A stretch of DNA of 64,000 bases from Liquidambar formosana (GCA_039720395.1 CM077832.1:20059850-20123849); one strand, 5' to 3'; positions 11,319-23,568 are shown, counted from the stretch's first letter. A program made the numbers and translations. The notes: generated by a model from the sequence alone, not told the origin.

Positions 11319-14300
11319 CTATGGATATTTATGGCATGGATATAGATCCTAAGAATGATGTCCCCCCAGAGCTCGTTGAGCAAAGGAAAAGGGGCGTCAC
11401 CGAACCTAATATGGATGAATTGGAATCAATCAACTTAGGGACGAATGAATTTCCAAGAATAGTTAAAATTGGGAAAACCCTCTCCCCCATTGAAAAGGAA
11501 AGAATGATCTCCCTCTTAAAAGCCAACATCATGGCTTTTGCATGGTCTTATGAAGACATGCCTGGCATTGACCCTGATATTGTGCAACACTATATCCCCA
11601 CTAATTCCCTAAAGAAGCCGGTAAAGCAGAAACTCAGAAGATTAAAACCAGAATGGGTTCTAAAAGTAAAAGAAGAGGTAACTAAACAACTAGACGCGGG
11701 CTTCCTCCAAGTTGTGGAGTATCTTGAGTGGTTGTCGAACATAGTTCCTGTGCCTAAAAAAGATGGGAAAGTGAGGATGTGTGTCGATTTCCAAGATCTC
11801 AACGCCGCGAGCCCTAAGGATGACTTTCCTTTACCCCATATCGACGTGTTGGTGGACAGTACAGTGGGACATGCACTCCTCTCCTTCATGGACGGATTCT
11901 CTAGGTATAACCAGATAAAGATGGCGCCTCAAGACATGGAGAAAATAGCCTTTATCACGCAATGGGGAACATACTGTTACAAGGTAATGCCTTTTGGCTT
12001 GAGAAACGCTGGGGCTACTAAACAAAGAGCAGCTACGACCTTATTGCATGATATGATCCATAAGGAAGTCGAGGTTTATGTCGATGATATGATCGTGAAG
12101 TCTATAGATAGGGAAGGGCATTTCAAGGCACTAGAGAAATTCTTAGAGCGAGCAAACAAGTACAATCTCCGTTTAAACCCACAGAAGTGAGCTTTTGGTG
12201 TCACCGCAGGCAAGCTATTGGGGTTTATGATCACTCAGAGAGGCATCGAAGTGGACCCAGGGAAGATAAAAGCTATTGTGGAGATGGAGCCGCCTAGCAC
12301 TGAGAAGCAGATCCGGGGTTTTCTGGGAAGAGTTCAGTACATAAGTCGATTAATCACCAACTTGACCATGGTTTGCGAACCAATTTTCAAATTGCTTAAG
12401 AAAGGCGTGCCAAAAGTGTGGAACAAAGAATGCCAAGAGGCCTTTGAGACCATTAAGAGATACTTGAGCAATCCTCCGATCTTAGTTCCCCCATGGCAAG
12501 GTGCACCGCTTTTATTATACTTGACGATCACCAAAACCGCGACGGGAGCTATGTTAGCTCAATATCTTGAAGGGTCAACAAAAGAGAATGCCATTTATTA
12601 CCTAAGCAAGAAAATGACAGACTATGAAGTGAAGTACAATGCAATTGAAAAGGCTTGTGTGGCACTAGTATGGGCGACGCAGAAACTCCGACATTATATG
12701 ATGTCCTTCGAAGTGCTCTTGATAAGTCGCATGGATCCGCTGAAGTATCTGATAGAAAGGCCGGTATTGTCATACAGAACTGCTCGATGGTCAATTCTCC
12801 TCAACGAATTTGACATCAAGTATGTAAATCAGAAGTCTATCAAGGGGAGCGTCATCGTAGACTACCTAGCCAGCTGTCCTGTGTCATCATCCACTCCGTT
12901 CAAGGATCAGTTCCCAGATGAGGATGTGCTAGAAATTGGAAGGAAAAATTGGAGAGTTTATTTCAATGGGGCAGCCAATAAGAAAGGTTATGGGATAGGA
13001 GTCCTGCTGGTCTCACCTGAAGAGGCATTCACACCATTGGCGATCTAGTTGGGGTTCGAAGCTACCAACAACATTGCTGAGTATGAGGCTTGTATCCTAG
13101 CATTGGAAGCGGCACTTGAATTGGGGATCAAAGAATTGGAAGTGTTCGGGGACTCGGCGCTAATCATTTGTCAGATAAAAAGGGAATAGAAAACTCTAGA
13201 TAAGAAGTTGTTGCCATACCATGCCTATCTGGAAGCTCTAACCAAGGAGTTCTCAGAGATAGAATTCAACTACCTGTCAAGAAACAAGAACCAGTTCGCT
13301 GACGCCTTGGCAACCCAAGCATCCATAGTGGAGATACCTGAAGGAAGGAACGTGAAGCCGTTGGTGATAGAATGCCGAGATAAGCCCGTGTACTGTTGTG
13401 CAATCTGAGGAGGGGAAGTGAATGATGGTCATCCATGGTTCCATGATATAAAGAAGTTCATTGAAGAGAGGGAATACCCAGAAGGAGCATCTCGTATCGA
13501 CAGAAAAACCTTAAGTCGGTTGCCGAGTCACTATGTACTTTGTGGAGGAAAGCTATATCAAAGATCATACGACGGGATCCACCTGTCGTGTGTCACCAAG
13601 GAGGAAGCCAAGCATTTGATTAAAGAAATCCATGAAGGGACAGGGGCTCCGCATATGAATGGCTATATGTTGGCTAAGAAAATCATGAGGCTAGGCTATT
13701 ATTGGTCTACCATGGAAAGAGATTGCCACGCACATGTCAAGAGGTGTCATAAATGCCAATTGTTTACTAGTGGACAACATTTGCCTTCTATGCCTTTAAC
13801 AAGTATGTCATCACCATGGCCGTTCGCAGTATGGGGGATAGATATCATCGGACAGATCAAGCCAAAGGTGTCGAATGGACATGAATATATCCTAGTTGCC
13901 ATCAATTATTTCACTAAATGGGTGGAAGCAGCGTCCTTTAAGACCTTGAATTCCAAGAAGGTAGCATAGTTCATACAGCACAGCATTATCTATCGATATG
14001 GGGTACCGCATGAAGTTATCTCAGACAATGGTCAGCACTTTCAGAAGAAAACCCATGAGCTCTTGCAAAAGTATGGCATAGTTCACCATCTGTCGTCACC
14101 ATACCGTCCTCAGACTAATGGAGCAGTGGAAGCAGCTAACAAGAATATCAAGAAGATACTACAGAAGACTGCAGACTCGCACACAGACTGGCATGAGAAG
14201 TTACCATTGGCTCTATGGGGTTACAGAACATCAATAAGGTCGTCAACAGGGGCTACCCCTTACTCTCTAGTTTACAGAATAGAAGCCGTGTTGCCAGTTG

Positions 14301-14680
14301 AATTAGAGGTTCCTTCACTAAGGGTTGCCGTAGAGAGCCAAATAATAGAAGTGGACTGGGTTAAGAGCCGCTATGACAAGTTAGCTTTACTGAATGAAAG
14401 GCGTTTAAGGGCGCTGTATCATGTGCAGGGGTATCAGCGGAGAGTTGCCAAAGCATTCAACAAGCATGTCAAAGATCAAGGTCTAAAGAAAGGGAATGTA
14501 GTGCTGAAAGAAATCAGAGCTCCAGTGTTCGATCCGCGGGAAAATTCAAGCCAAGTTGGGGGGGACCATACATTATCAAAGAGATATTACCAGCAGGAGC
14601 TGTTCGCCTCATGGATTTAGATGGAATTGAGTTCACTCGTCCGACTAATTGGATCAATTAAAGAAATATCATGTTTGAAG
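11319..14680 (+). pseudogene. pol: Gypsy-1 pol: RT, dual RNase H, integrase, broken
   Basis: The domains run in order. The RT starts near 11560, with MDGFSRYNQIKMAP near 11890 and YVDDMIVKS near 12077-12103. A first, gypsy-type RNase H is near 12510-12790 and lacks the usual catalytic Asp (LLLYLTI). A second, archaeal-type RNase H is near 12950-13330 (YFNGAANKKG), where gypsy-2 has YFDGASN, so its first catalytic Asp is changed to Asn. Integrase has the HHCC segment near 13640-13760 (ending KRCHKCQ) and DDE motifs GIDIIG, SDNGQHF and NGAVEAANK. Stops interrupt it at 12188-12190, 13046-13048, 13186-13188, 13406-13408 and 13967-13969, and a frameshift lies near 14537. Comparison with intact gypsy-2 pol shows each stop replaces a sense codon. 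It copied and integrated the element when intact. Confidence 0.92.
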
Positions 14681-15162
14681 CCTGCTAGGTTGAAAACCCA
14701 TAAGGGTGGCCTAGGCAAAAGTTAAGGCATAAGAACTACGTAAGACCTGATTCTCCATTCAAAAAAAGAAGAAAGAAAAAAAAACGAGAAGAAAAAAAAA
14801 ATAATAAATCATGGAGATACATAGGCAACCCATAAAGTTACTTTGGGTGCGATCTAAATCAAACAACAAAATCCTAAATTTAATTTATCATTGGCAATTT
14901 ATTCAAAACTAAAAGTGATTGACATAGCAATTCATTGGTATTAAGTAAAAGAACTATAAATATGCCATAAATATCCTATTCTATTGAGTCTTCAATTCTT
15001 CTTGGGCTTCTTTGCAGCTCGCTTTTCAGCTTTCTTCTTCTCTCTTTCGTGTCTTCTTTTCTTCCTCAAGTCATGTTCATAAGTTGCTGTCACTGCTTCC
15101 ATAATATCTTCTCTGCAAGGTCCAAGTTCATTGTCTTTGATAAGTCCAAAAATCCTTTCTCT
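14681..15162 (+). other. Gypsy-1 spacer between pol and the antisense gene
   Basis: A purine-rich tract of A and AAG runs at about 14759-14806, followed by non-coding sequence. On the minus strand 15000-15160 is rich in Lys/Arg/Glu codons and may be the decayed charged C-terminus of the antisense gene, like the EEKEEEEHKRKRE tail of its gypsy-2 homologue. Confidence 0.5.
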
Positions 15163-16277
15163 TCAAGTAGTCTCTCTCTCACCCAAATTATTCTTCAACC
15201 ATTCCTTGTACTTGGGGCTCATCATATATGGACCATCAATATTCGTAACTTGGGTTAGTGTCAGTTTGCTAGGCCATCGATCCTTCACCCAAGTCACTAC
15301 AGAAAGACCCACAGGCACCACAGAATAGTCACCTTTCAAGGAAGTGGGTATGGTTTGCATGGCACCCATCTGACGAAGAACCCTTGAAGGCCAATAAAAA
15401 GAAGTGGACCTCAGTCCTATGAGTTTCACCGTGGCACATCCAGAAGTTCGTAGAAGCACCTGTTCACTGCAACCCCATATGAAGACAAACCACTTGATAT
15501 TCCTCCATGAAAGGGTTTGGAAGTAGCCTAGCGAATCCCTCAATGAAAACTCTCCAAGCAGTTCAATGCAGCGAAGACAGTAATGCTGGGGCTTGTACGG
15601 TGTAATGACAATGGGTGATAAGAATTTCAGTCTTTCATGCAACCACATTTGCAGCAGAATGGGGCTACCTCCTAAGGGAACCTTTGGGTCCTCATGAGTT
15701 TTATCCAAACCATTCAGGGTTTCAGCTAGTACCATGGGAATTAAGTTATGACCCTTGGCAAGGAGAGGAATCAACTCACAGATTTGTATGGGAACGTGTG
15801 GAGTACCAATTGAAATAAGGAAACGACCAATAAGGCAAAAGGCAAGTGCATGCTTAATAGAAAAAGTAAATTTCAGAATACCTTTGCTATCATAGGCCAA
15901 AAAAGAGGTTGCCAATTTCATCAAGTCTACCATATGGTCCTTTACAAACGTGGAGGCGTATTGTTGGTGAATCCCAAGGAAGTGGGAGAAAGAAGTAAGA
16001 AAGCTTGGGCAAGGAGTAGGGAGGATGAAAGGACCTACCGGTGAAACTCCATACAACGGCAAGAATTCCTCCATGGTTGGTACAGTTCTTCATAGTTAAA
16101 GCGGAATACATGAACTTGGGGATCCCAAAAATATGTAACAGCAGTTAGGAGCTTCATTTCAAGTTTCACATGCCTCAAGGAGAGCAATGGATCCAAGCTA
16201 AAGCACTTGAACTCAGATTTTGCTTCAGCACTCATAACTCTCAAAAACCCTCCTAAAAATTTGTCTAGAGCCTCCAT
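15163..16277 (-). pseudogene. Gypsy-1 antisense gene, DUF7745-like, frameshifted and intronless
   Basis: This lies on the strand opposite to gypsy-1 pol. The N-terminal part (16277 to about 16080, MEALDKFLGGFLRV...VHVFRFNYEELY) and the rest (about 16074 to 15163) are in different frames, so one base has been lost or gained near 16078. It aligns along its length with the gypsy-2 gene at 46700-48018: HVFRFN(Y/L)(E/N)EL, VLA(E/D)TLNGLD, GGSP(I/L)LLQ, then YKPQHYCLR against YHPQHYRHR and ITGL/IGLRSTSFYWP against IGLKEVSFYSP. The join LLQ-MWL is continuous here, whereas gypsy-2 has a 146-bp intron at exactly this codon boundary. The family resembles the plant TE-associated proteins I know as DUF7745; its biochemical role is unknown to me. 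Confidence 0.8.
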
Positions 16278-16735
16278 AATTTCTAATGAATGAATACAAG
16301 TAGGTTTAGGAACCTCTTGGATGTGTTTTTATAGGGAAAAGGTCACAAATCCAAGTTCTGGAAGGAGAAAACCTATCAGAATAGGAAGTTTCCTATTCAA
16401 AGTGGGATTTCCGCTTCGGGCACAGGTGACCACCCAGGCCCAGGCGGCTAGCCGCCTGGGCTTGGGCGGCTAGCCGCCTAGCCCTGGGTGGTCACCTGAG
16501 GCCGTTTTCCTATTTTGCCCAGTTTTGCTTATTTTCGACCCTATTTGACCCTTATATAGTTATGTGACCTTGGGAAGCTTATTTTGAGCTTATTTTTGCA
16601 CAAAAACATGAGTAAATCACCATAATGGAATTCCAAAAGTCTCATAAAAAGTACCAAAGCAAATGTTCAAAGAGAGGTTACAAAGCATAAAAAAAGATGT
16701 TTCATTCATTCACAAAGCAAGAGGTTAAGCTAAGC
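16278..16735 (-). promoter_or_regulatory. Gypsy-1 antisense intergenic and promoter region
   Basis: This is the space between the tail of one antisense gene and the start of the next, equivalent to 46184-46699 in gypsy-2. A minus-strand TATAAAA (16327-16333) sits 50 bp before the ATG at 16277, and a palindrome array lies upstream of it at 16423-16498. The remainder is AT-rich with nothing else recognised. Confidence 0.55.
16423..16498. repeat. Four-palindrome GC-rich array, able to form a long hairpin
   Basis: Two perfect 14-bp palindromes GGCGGCTAGCCGCC (centres 16449.5 and 16471.5) are flanked by GGTGACC and GGTCACC sites (centres near 16428 and 16493). Spacing is about 21.5-22 bp. The outer 14 bp (16423-16436 and 16485-16498) are perfect inverted repeats, CAGGTGACCACCCA and its complement, so the whole block could fold. 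It lies about 90-165 bp upstream of the antisense TATA. Confidence 0.85.
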
Positions 16736-17030
16736 TAATGATCTCCCGTGGTTCTTCTCTTCCTACTTGACTCGCCTCTACCACGACCAGCATGAGGATT
16801 CCTTTGGGGTGGCATTGGTTGTGGTGGACATAATGTGGAGACCTGTTGCAAAGATAATCGATTAATAAAAAGGGTTATGTCTTTAGCTCCTATGACTGAA
16901 ATAAACAAAGGGAATGTCTTGTAGTAGGATTTAGTCGCCCTTCTAACACAGAGTTTGCCAAACTCATCCTGATAAGATCCCGCCTTAATCCTTCGCTGAG
17001 TTCAAGGCACTCCTATGCGTACTCTCGAGG
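16736..17030 (-). pseudogene. C-terminal end of a second gypsy-1 antisense gene, cut by copia
   Basis: Reading the minus strand from about 16990 to a TAG at 16736-16738 gives an open frame. It contains RRATKSYYKTFPLFI and ends in a basic, Pro/Gly/Arg-rich tail (PHAGRGRGESSRKRRTTGDH). This is the position and orientation of the plant-mobile-domain-like gene of gypsy-2, but the tail is not obviously homologous. The copia element at 17031 removed the upstream part, which should lie beyond the window. The assignment to an antisense gene is inferred from synteny. Confidence 0.5.
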
Positions 17031-17541
17031 TGTAAGGAATTGAACTAGAAGGAAATAGAATGCGGAATAACTTGAATAACAAAAATTTCCTATCAATTCC
17101 ATGCAACCCATGAATCTGATTGTGGTTTATACAAAACAATAAAACCCTAATTACAAAGAGAAGGTTTAGAACTTACAGTTGATTATGTCTTCCCCTTTTT
17201 GCTCCAAGCTTTGATTCCGGACAGCGGTGAATGAGCAGCCCAAGTGTGCTGCCTCCAACGGTATCCACACCTAGCTAGAGCTTCAAGTCTTTTCCTTCTT
17301 CTTCTGTGTTGTTGCTAGAGGTGGAGAAGAAAGAGAGAGAGAAGAAAGCCTCCAACACTTTGGACGGCTAGGGTTGGGAGTGTGCAAGCAAGCATATGCC
17401 ATGTCACACATAAGTATGACTTATATATGCCACACTAAAGGGGCCGGCCCTAGGGGAGAACCCTTTTAGGGTTTTGTGTAATTTCCCTAAATTGCACAAT
17501 AACCCCTATTGTTTACATCAAATACAAACAAGGCCTCAAAG
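17031..17541 (-). repeat. LTR C of outer copia, piece 1 of 4
   Basis: This is the LTR end with the conserved GGACAGCGGTGAATGAGCAG block and the GC-rich U5. It is broken at the CAAAG target (17537-17541) by the copia element at 17542, and the LTR resumes with AACTATTC at 36851. It is the most divergent of the copia LTRs here. Confidence 0.9.
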
Positions 17542-19238
17542 TGTTGGGAATCGAACTAGAGAGGAAAACTACAAAGGCGGAATTAAAATTTTCCTACGAT
17601 TCCCAAATCCATGAATCTTAATTATGCTTAATACAAAACAAAAACCCTAACTAGAAGAGGGTAGAATTACTTACAGTTTGATATGGTCTTCTCCTTTATG
17701 CTCCAAGCTTTTTCTTCTCCTTTTTGTTCCAAGCTTTGTCTCCGGACAGCGGTGAATAAGCAGCCCAAGTGTGCTGCCTCCAACAGTATCCACACCTAGC
17801 TAGAGCTTGATGTCCTTTCCTTCTTTCCCTTGTTGATGCTAGAGTAGGAGAAGAGAGGAGAGAGAGAGAGAGAGAGGTGAAATTTTCGGCCAGCACTTGG
17901 GAGCCTCCAAGAGTGCTTCAAGTGATGATATCATCACATCATAAAAGGCTTTAAATAGCCTCCAACTAGGGCCGGCCAAGGGGGGTCTTCTAACCCTAAT
18001 GGGTTTTGTGTAATTACTCCTAATTACACAATAACCCCTCTAATTTATATCCTATATAAATTTGCCCCTTAATAACAATTCTTTATTCACTTATACCCTT
18101 TCTCTCATAGACTATCAAGCTCTCTTAGCATGATCAGTGTGTGACCCATTGGGTTCACATCATCAAGTAGTAGGAACAGCACAAGTTGTGCACAATGGAA
18201 CACTTTCCATTAAGGGTCTAATTGAAACTCCTTTCAATTCCCTAATTGATTATAACTCATTTATATCAATTAGGGCTTCTACTAACCATGAGTAACACCT
18301 AGCATATGGCTCATGGTGTGGTCCTTAATGAGGTGAATAGTCATTTACAAAGAACCCTTCTGTTATAGTTTACAGGTTACAATTCCATCCTTCCATCAAC
18401 ACAATGTCTCCAATTGAACTAATAGGACATGGAAGTCTGTCAAGTCCCTAGTTCAATTACTTTATACTCATTCATTAATATCAACTCAATGATGAACTTA
18501 TGGAAACTCCTTTCCATATTCACTCTACCATGGGCCCATGGATTTAATGAGTTATATTCAATGAATGCTGTATGAGACATTCACTCTCTTTTTCCTGAGA
18601 GCGATGGATTCCTTGTTGATCACTCACATGCCTTCACACACATAGCAGTAGGGCCAATGAACACCCTTACAGACCCCTGAATAGGATCTGCACTTAGTGT
18701 TATCAAACTTCTAAAGCTACATGTATAAGACAACCATGGTGTCTCAGGTCTAAGGATTACTTGTACCACTATAACAATGAGAAACTGATTGACAGGCAGG
18801 TTAAAACTCCATTCAGTTTATCTCATATCTTTGGTCACATTCAGTGTACCTATTCTGATAATAGGCACCCACTTGTTGGTTGTAGTGTCTCCACACAAAT
18901 AGCTTGAGACTAGCTATCCTCCTATAGAGTCAACCTAACAAGTGCTAGTCCTATGGTTCATTACTGTCCATCATAGTGAACCTTCAACTAGGAATGATTT
19001 AGGAGTTTAGTACAGAGATATATTTATAGTCTCAAAATTACAACCCTTTGTAATTTCATATTCTCAACTCTAACTCCATGGACATATTATGTAAATATAA
19101 ATGATGCATATAAACATAATAGAATAAGCCCTTTTATTAAATCAATAATAAATGTGACATATATAAATGAAATCAATTGATTGTTCCTAATCCCTAAACA
19201 ATCATCTCCATGATTGGCTCTAGGGCATAATCCTAACA
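17542..19238 (-). repeat. 3' LTR 'D' of copia D-G
   Basis: Runs TGTTGGGAATCGAAC to CATAATCCTAACA on the plus strand; the LTR reads on the minus strand. A polypurine tract borders it at 19239, so it is the 3' LTR. Confidence 0.95.
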
Positions 19239-19254
19239 ATCTCCCACTTGCACT
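19239..19254 (-). other. Polypurine tract of copia D-G
   Basis: The minus strand reads AGTGCAAGTGGGAGAT directly before TGTTAGG. This is the expected plus-strand primer next to a 3' LTR, and the same AAGTGGGAGA occurs at 32811 and 59168. Confidence 0.85.
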
Positions 19255-21872
19255 ATAGCCAATCCACCATGTATCTCATACTCATATCCTGTCGGTGGTG
19301 ATCCAACACACTTGGGTCATAGCTTTAGTAAAGGGGTCCTCTTTATTCTCTGTTCTTTTAAACTTTTATATGTATATGTCATCTCTTCCAATGATCTCTC
19401 TAATCATTTGGAATTGCCGCTTAAAGTTTGGACTTTTGATGAGACCGTGGATCCTTGTCTTGAGCACTAGCCTTATTGTTGTCACAAAAACAATAGTAAA
19501 GGCTTCTCAATGTTAGGAACCACTCCTAGTTCTGCAATGAACTTACTCATCCAAACATGCAGCAATGAGCTCAAATTTACAGCTCCACCATTTAAGGTGA
19601 GAACATACCTCGATGTTGATCTCCTATCATCATCGTCAGATTGAAAATCTGAATCCGTTATACCAACCATTTCTAAGTTTCTTTCTCCATAGACAAAGCA
19701 TGGGTCCTTAGTTCTTCCCAAGTACTTAAGGATAGCTTTGACTTCTTCCCAGTATACCTTATCTGGGTCTACCTGATATCTGCTCGTAACATTTACAGCA
19801 AAACTGATATCTGGTTATGTACATAGCATAGCATATGCTTTTAGACAACTTGATTTCATGTCTGACAGGAATTAGACTTCTCTTGAAATCATGCATTTTG
19901 AACCCATTCAAAATCTTGTCTACGTACATCGATTGGGAGAGACTTAGCATCCTTTAAGATCTATCTCTATAGACCTCTATTCTTAGAATATAGGATGCTT
20001 CTTCCAAATCTTTTATGGAGAAACTTTATGAAAAACCAATTTTTTCACTTTTGACAACGTCTCTACATTATTCCCTAATAAGTAGAACGTCATTCACTTA
20101 TAGGACCATAAATGTGATCGCACTCCCACTAACCCTTTGTACAATCATGGTACAATAACGGGTTCTATCTCAACAGGGACAGGGGTTGCATCAATGTTGG
20201 TTTGTGTCTCATTAGACAACTCTTTGAGTTCTATTTTCCTGTTATTGCCTCCTTCTTGAATAAACTCCTTTTCAAGAAAGATTGCAAACTTACTAACAAA
20301 CACTTTTGTTCATCAGGATGATAGATATGATATCCTAAACTCCTTTTAGGATAAACCACAAACCTACATTTAAATTATCTTGATTTCCAATTTGGTTACA
20401 TCATGTGTCTCTACATATGCAGTGCAACCCCATACCTTAACATGCTTAAGGTTTGGTGCTTCCCTTTCCATATCTCATATAGGTCTTAAGGGACAGCCTT
20501 GGTTTGAACTCTGTTTCACAGGTACGTGGCAATTTCTAGGGCATATCCTAACAAGGATAATATTAGGTCGTTGTAACTTATCATGGACCTAACCATATCC
20601 AATAAGGTTCTATTCCTCTTTTCTGACACACCATTAAGTTATGGTGTTCTAAGAGGTGTCCATTGTGATTGAATGCCCGTTTGAACAAGTTGATCTGAAA
20701 ATTGACCGGTTAAATATTTGCCTCCTTGATCCAATCGAAGAGCTTTAATACTTTTACCGATTTGTTTCTCTACTTCATATCTGAATTCTTTGAACCTTTC
20801 AAATATTTCAGACTTGTACTTCATTAAGTATACACACCCAAACCTAGAATGAATCATTGGTAAAGGTTGTAAAGTAAGAGAAACTTCTACATACATCATT
20901 ATGTATATCTTGTTCTCTTAGGTTTATTAGCATTCAATTTAGAACCATCATGCTCCATTGCAATTCATATTTGCAATAAAGTTTAGAAAATAAAGGCCAT
21001 CCACATAAACTCCAGAAGTAATGAACTCTTCATTTAATAGAAAACATTTATTAAATCAAACTAAAACCTCGTTTAGATAAAACTGAAATAAAATTAATGT
21101 TTCTAATAACTTCTGGAATATAAAGATAGCCAACTATTATTTCTAAACTACTCCATTAGGTAGAGTCAAGCAACAAGCCCCACAGCTAATGCAGCAACGT
21201 TTGCTCCATTCCCCACTTGTAGGGTTGATCCGCCTTTACTCTACCTTCTGCTTCCCACTAGATTCTGCATGGAATTCAAAATTCACATCAGAATTAAGTA
21301 CCCAAGTGGAAGCAAAACTAACATTTAGTTTAGAGCATGATCCATACCTTCCAAAGGTTGGTTCTTTAGAGTATCCAGATACTCCCGGCAGTTACGTTTC
21401 CAATGCCCATCTTTGCCGCAGTGAAAACAGGTTCCTTTGGCTTTGTTGTTACCTTTCTTCTTCCTTCGGGTACTCTTGCCCTTGCCTATGCCCTTGCCCT
21501 TGGGCTTGAGCTTAGACTTGGAAGTAGCAGCTTCATTAAATTCAAGCAAGAATTCTTTCCCATACAATTCTTGTATGTTGATAAAATCTCGTAAGCACTT
21601 CCCATGGACTCATGTTGCTTCTTAAGCTTGAGACTCATAAATACCATCATATAGCACCTTGCCATGAGATCGTCGTCCATGCGCTTCTGGTAAGCGTCTT
21701 TCTCTTGTTGAGTTGTAGCCTCAGCAGGAGCAATGGGAAGTGGATTATGAAGTGCATAGGTAAGATTCTTGGAATCCAAAACAATTTTTAGATTCCTAAG
21801 CCAATCAAGACAATTTGGTCCAGTCAAACGGTTGATGTCCAATATTTTGGATAACGGGTTGAGGTGAGCCAT
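19255..21872 (-). pseudogene. Copia D-G gag-pol remnants
   Basis: Fragments in several frames keep the Ty1/copia order gag, integrase, RT, RNase H. Gag starts at ATG 21872 (MAHLNPLSKILDINRLTGPN) and runs to about 21490. A Lys/Gly-rich segment with the zinc knuckle CFHCGKDGHWKRNC follows near 21390-21440 in another frame. Integrase core sequence is at 20639-20899 (GKSIKALRLDQGGKYL). An RT/connection piece is at 19759-19950 (LSQSMYVDKILNGFKMHD), and the RNase H start at 19482-19721 (VGITDSDFQSDDD, TSRYVLTLNGGAV). I could not recognise the protease, and most of the RT including the YVDD region is too decayed to read. It would have made the copia polyprotein; frameshifts and stops make it dead. 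Confidence 0.85.
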
Positions 21873-22048
21873 TTCTATGAACTACATATAAAAATTAAAT
21901 AGATAATTAGATTTCATTTTTAATCCATAATTATTGGGTCTTTAATCATATGGTACCTCCCACTATTTTATCAAATTCCATACACCCTCTAATGGAATTC
22001 GGGAATCTTATTCCTAATGGGGATTGGGGTCCCACTATGACCTAGAAG

Positions 22049-22253
22049 CCTCACATGTTAGTTTCTTGACTTCTAACCCACAGTAAGAAGACAACTCTTT
22101 GTCTATTGCTTCATAAGCAAGTTCCAATCATTTTGCCTCTAGGGTACATACTCCTCACATGTTAGTTTCTTGGAATACTTCCCTAGTTAAGTTAAGCCCA
22201 TCATTCACACAGGTATGTTTCACCAAATATATACCTCACATGTTAGTTTCTTG
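22049..22253 (-). repeat. Triplicated leader 20-mer (copia D-G)
   Basis: The minus strand carries CAAGAAACTAACATGTGAGG at 22049-22069, 22153-22172 and 22234-22253, at intervals of 104 and 81 bp. Flanking sequence differs between the three. Confidence 0.9.
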
Positions 22254-22771
22254 GTATATACCAGCTTAGGCACCCTATGATATCTACATATGTGATAGTT
22301 TCAAGTAATGTCTTTAATATGGGTAGCTCCTACATGTCTGCAGCCAGGTACCCACATTAAGGGACGTTAGATGATCCTATAATAAATGGAAGGCAATGAA
22401 GAATCCATTCCCTAATGTATTCTCCATTTCCAACTTAATATTAAAATAGAGGGGTTTTAAGGGTCTCATCAAAATAACTAATCTAACATACATCTTATGC
22501 ATTTAAATAGGAAATATATAACAACATTATATATATGTAATCCACTTATCGATATTAGTCCCTATAAGGTGACATATAATGATCTTTGGATTTGGAGCTA
22601 TTTCTATTAATCTCATTAAAAGCTCCCACTATGATGATTATGGACTTTAAGAGGATTCAATCCAAGCCAATGAATTGAATCCTTGGTCTAAGGTGGGTGT
22701 AGGTGATCGTAAAACATTCATTTGAAACATAGCATGCACTCTTGAAAATCTTCTCCAAGCTTTCAAGTCCT

Positions 22772-22963
22772 TCAATCTCCTCCATTGGCTTCATGGTCTC
22801 CACCATAGGCTTGTTGGGCTCCACCATGCTCCTTTAGGTCCACCATGCTCCTTAGTGCACTCTCGATTACATAACATTTACATAATTTTAAAGAAAGGGA
22901 TACATAAGGGGAATGTGGGGTACATAAGAGAATGATAGAGAGAGAGAAGAAGGTGGCATGCAA
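22772..22963 (-). other. Small leader ORF, sense strand (copia D-G)
   Basis: A 63-codon frame with core KCYVIESALRSMVD and a short repetitive end (QQAYGGDHEANGGD). Versions lie at 28763-28969 and 62892-63218, each in the sense direction of its element and upstream of gag. No known domain. It may be an upstream ORF or simply conserved leader DNA. Confidence 0.45.
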
Positions 22964-23568
22964 GCCCCAAATAAATAATACATCACCATAATAAAATTAC
23001 AACTCTTGAAAATAATACAACCCATTCATAAGACGGTCAATCACAATTGGTTTAAGGGGTATAGTCCATAATCATCATCCATCCATAACCATACAATCAC
23101 ATTGCATAATAAAGGAAATAACTGTAAGCAATAAACATATGGGCATTCATGGTAACTCTATTGATTGGTTTTCATTAATCTCATTAATGTGTCCTAATCT
23201 TATTAGGAGATGCATAAGTTCTTGAATTAATTAAGTCTTAACATTTAAGACATTTAATTTCAATTAATCAAATCAATTGAAACATTTAAAGTCCCCTAAT
23301 TAAACTCTAATATCAAATATTAGGATCTTTTTAATTAAACAAAACAATTTTATTTAATTAAAATTTCCAGATTTTTATTTAATCCTAAATTGTGTTTTAA
23401 ACCATTTAAAACAATATAAAATTAATCACCATTAATTAAATAATCAATTTCGGAATTAAATAAAATCATTTTATTAATTAATTAGTGCATTAGGGTTTCC
23501 TAAAACCCTAAACCCTAAATGCATTAACTCTAAACCCTAAGTGTAACCCTAATGCATTAAATGTGTTT

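Larger units (their letters stand above)
1..17030 (+). mobile_element. Gypsy-1: degenerate Ty3/gypsy Tat-type retrotransposon, partial
   Basis: This is the oldest visible layer. It reads 5' LTR end, primer-binding site, gag, protease, RT, RNase H, integrase, and then genes on the opposite strand, which is the layout of Tat-lineage elements that carry extra ORFs. The left edge is cut by the window. On the right a copia element enters at 17031, so the 3' LTR is not seen. Two solo copia LTRs and one inverted solo LTR of its own family interrupt it, and several in-frame stops and frameshifts break gag and pol. It cannot be autonomous. Confidence 0.9.

Noticed and set aside
11319..14680. Endogenous pararetrovirus (caulimovirid) sequence
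   Set aside because: An integrase and an archaeal-type second RNase H follow the RT, and LTRs and TSDs are present; this is a Tat retrotransposon.
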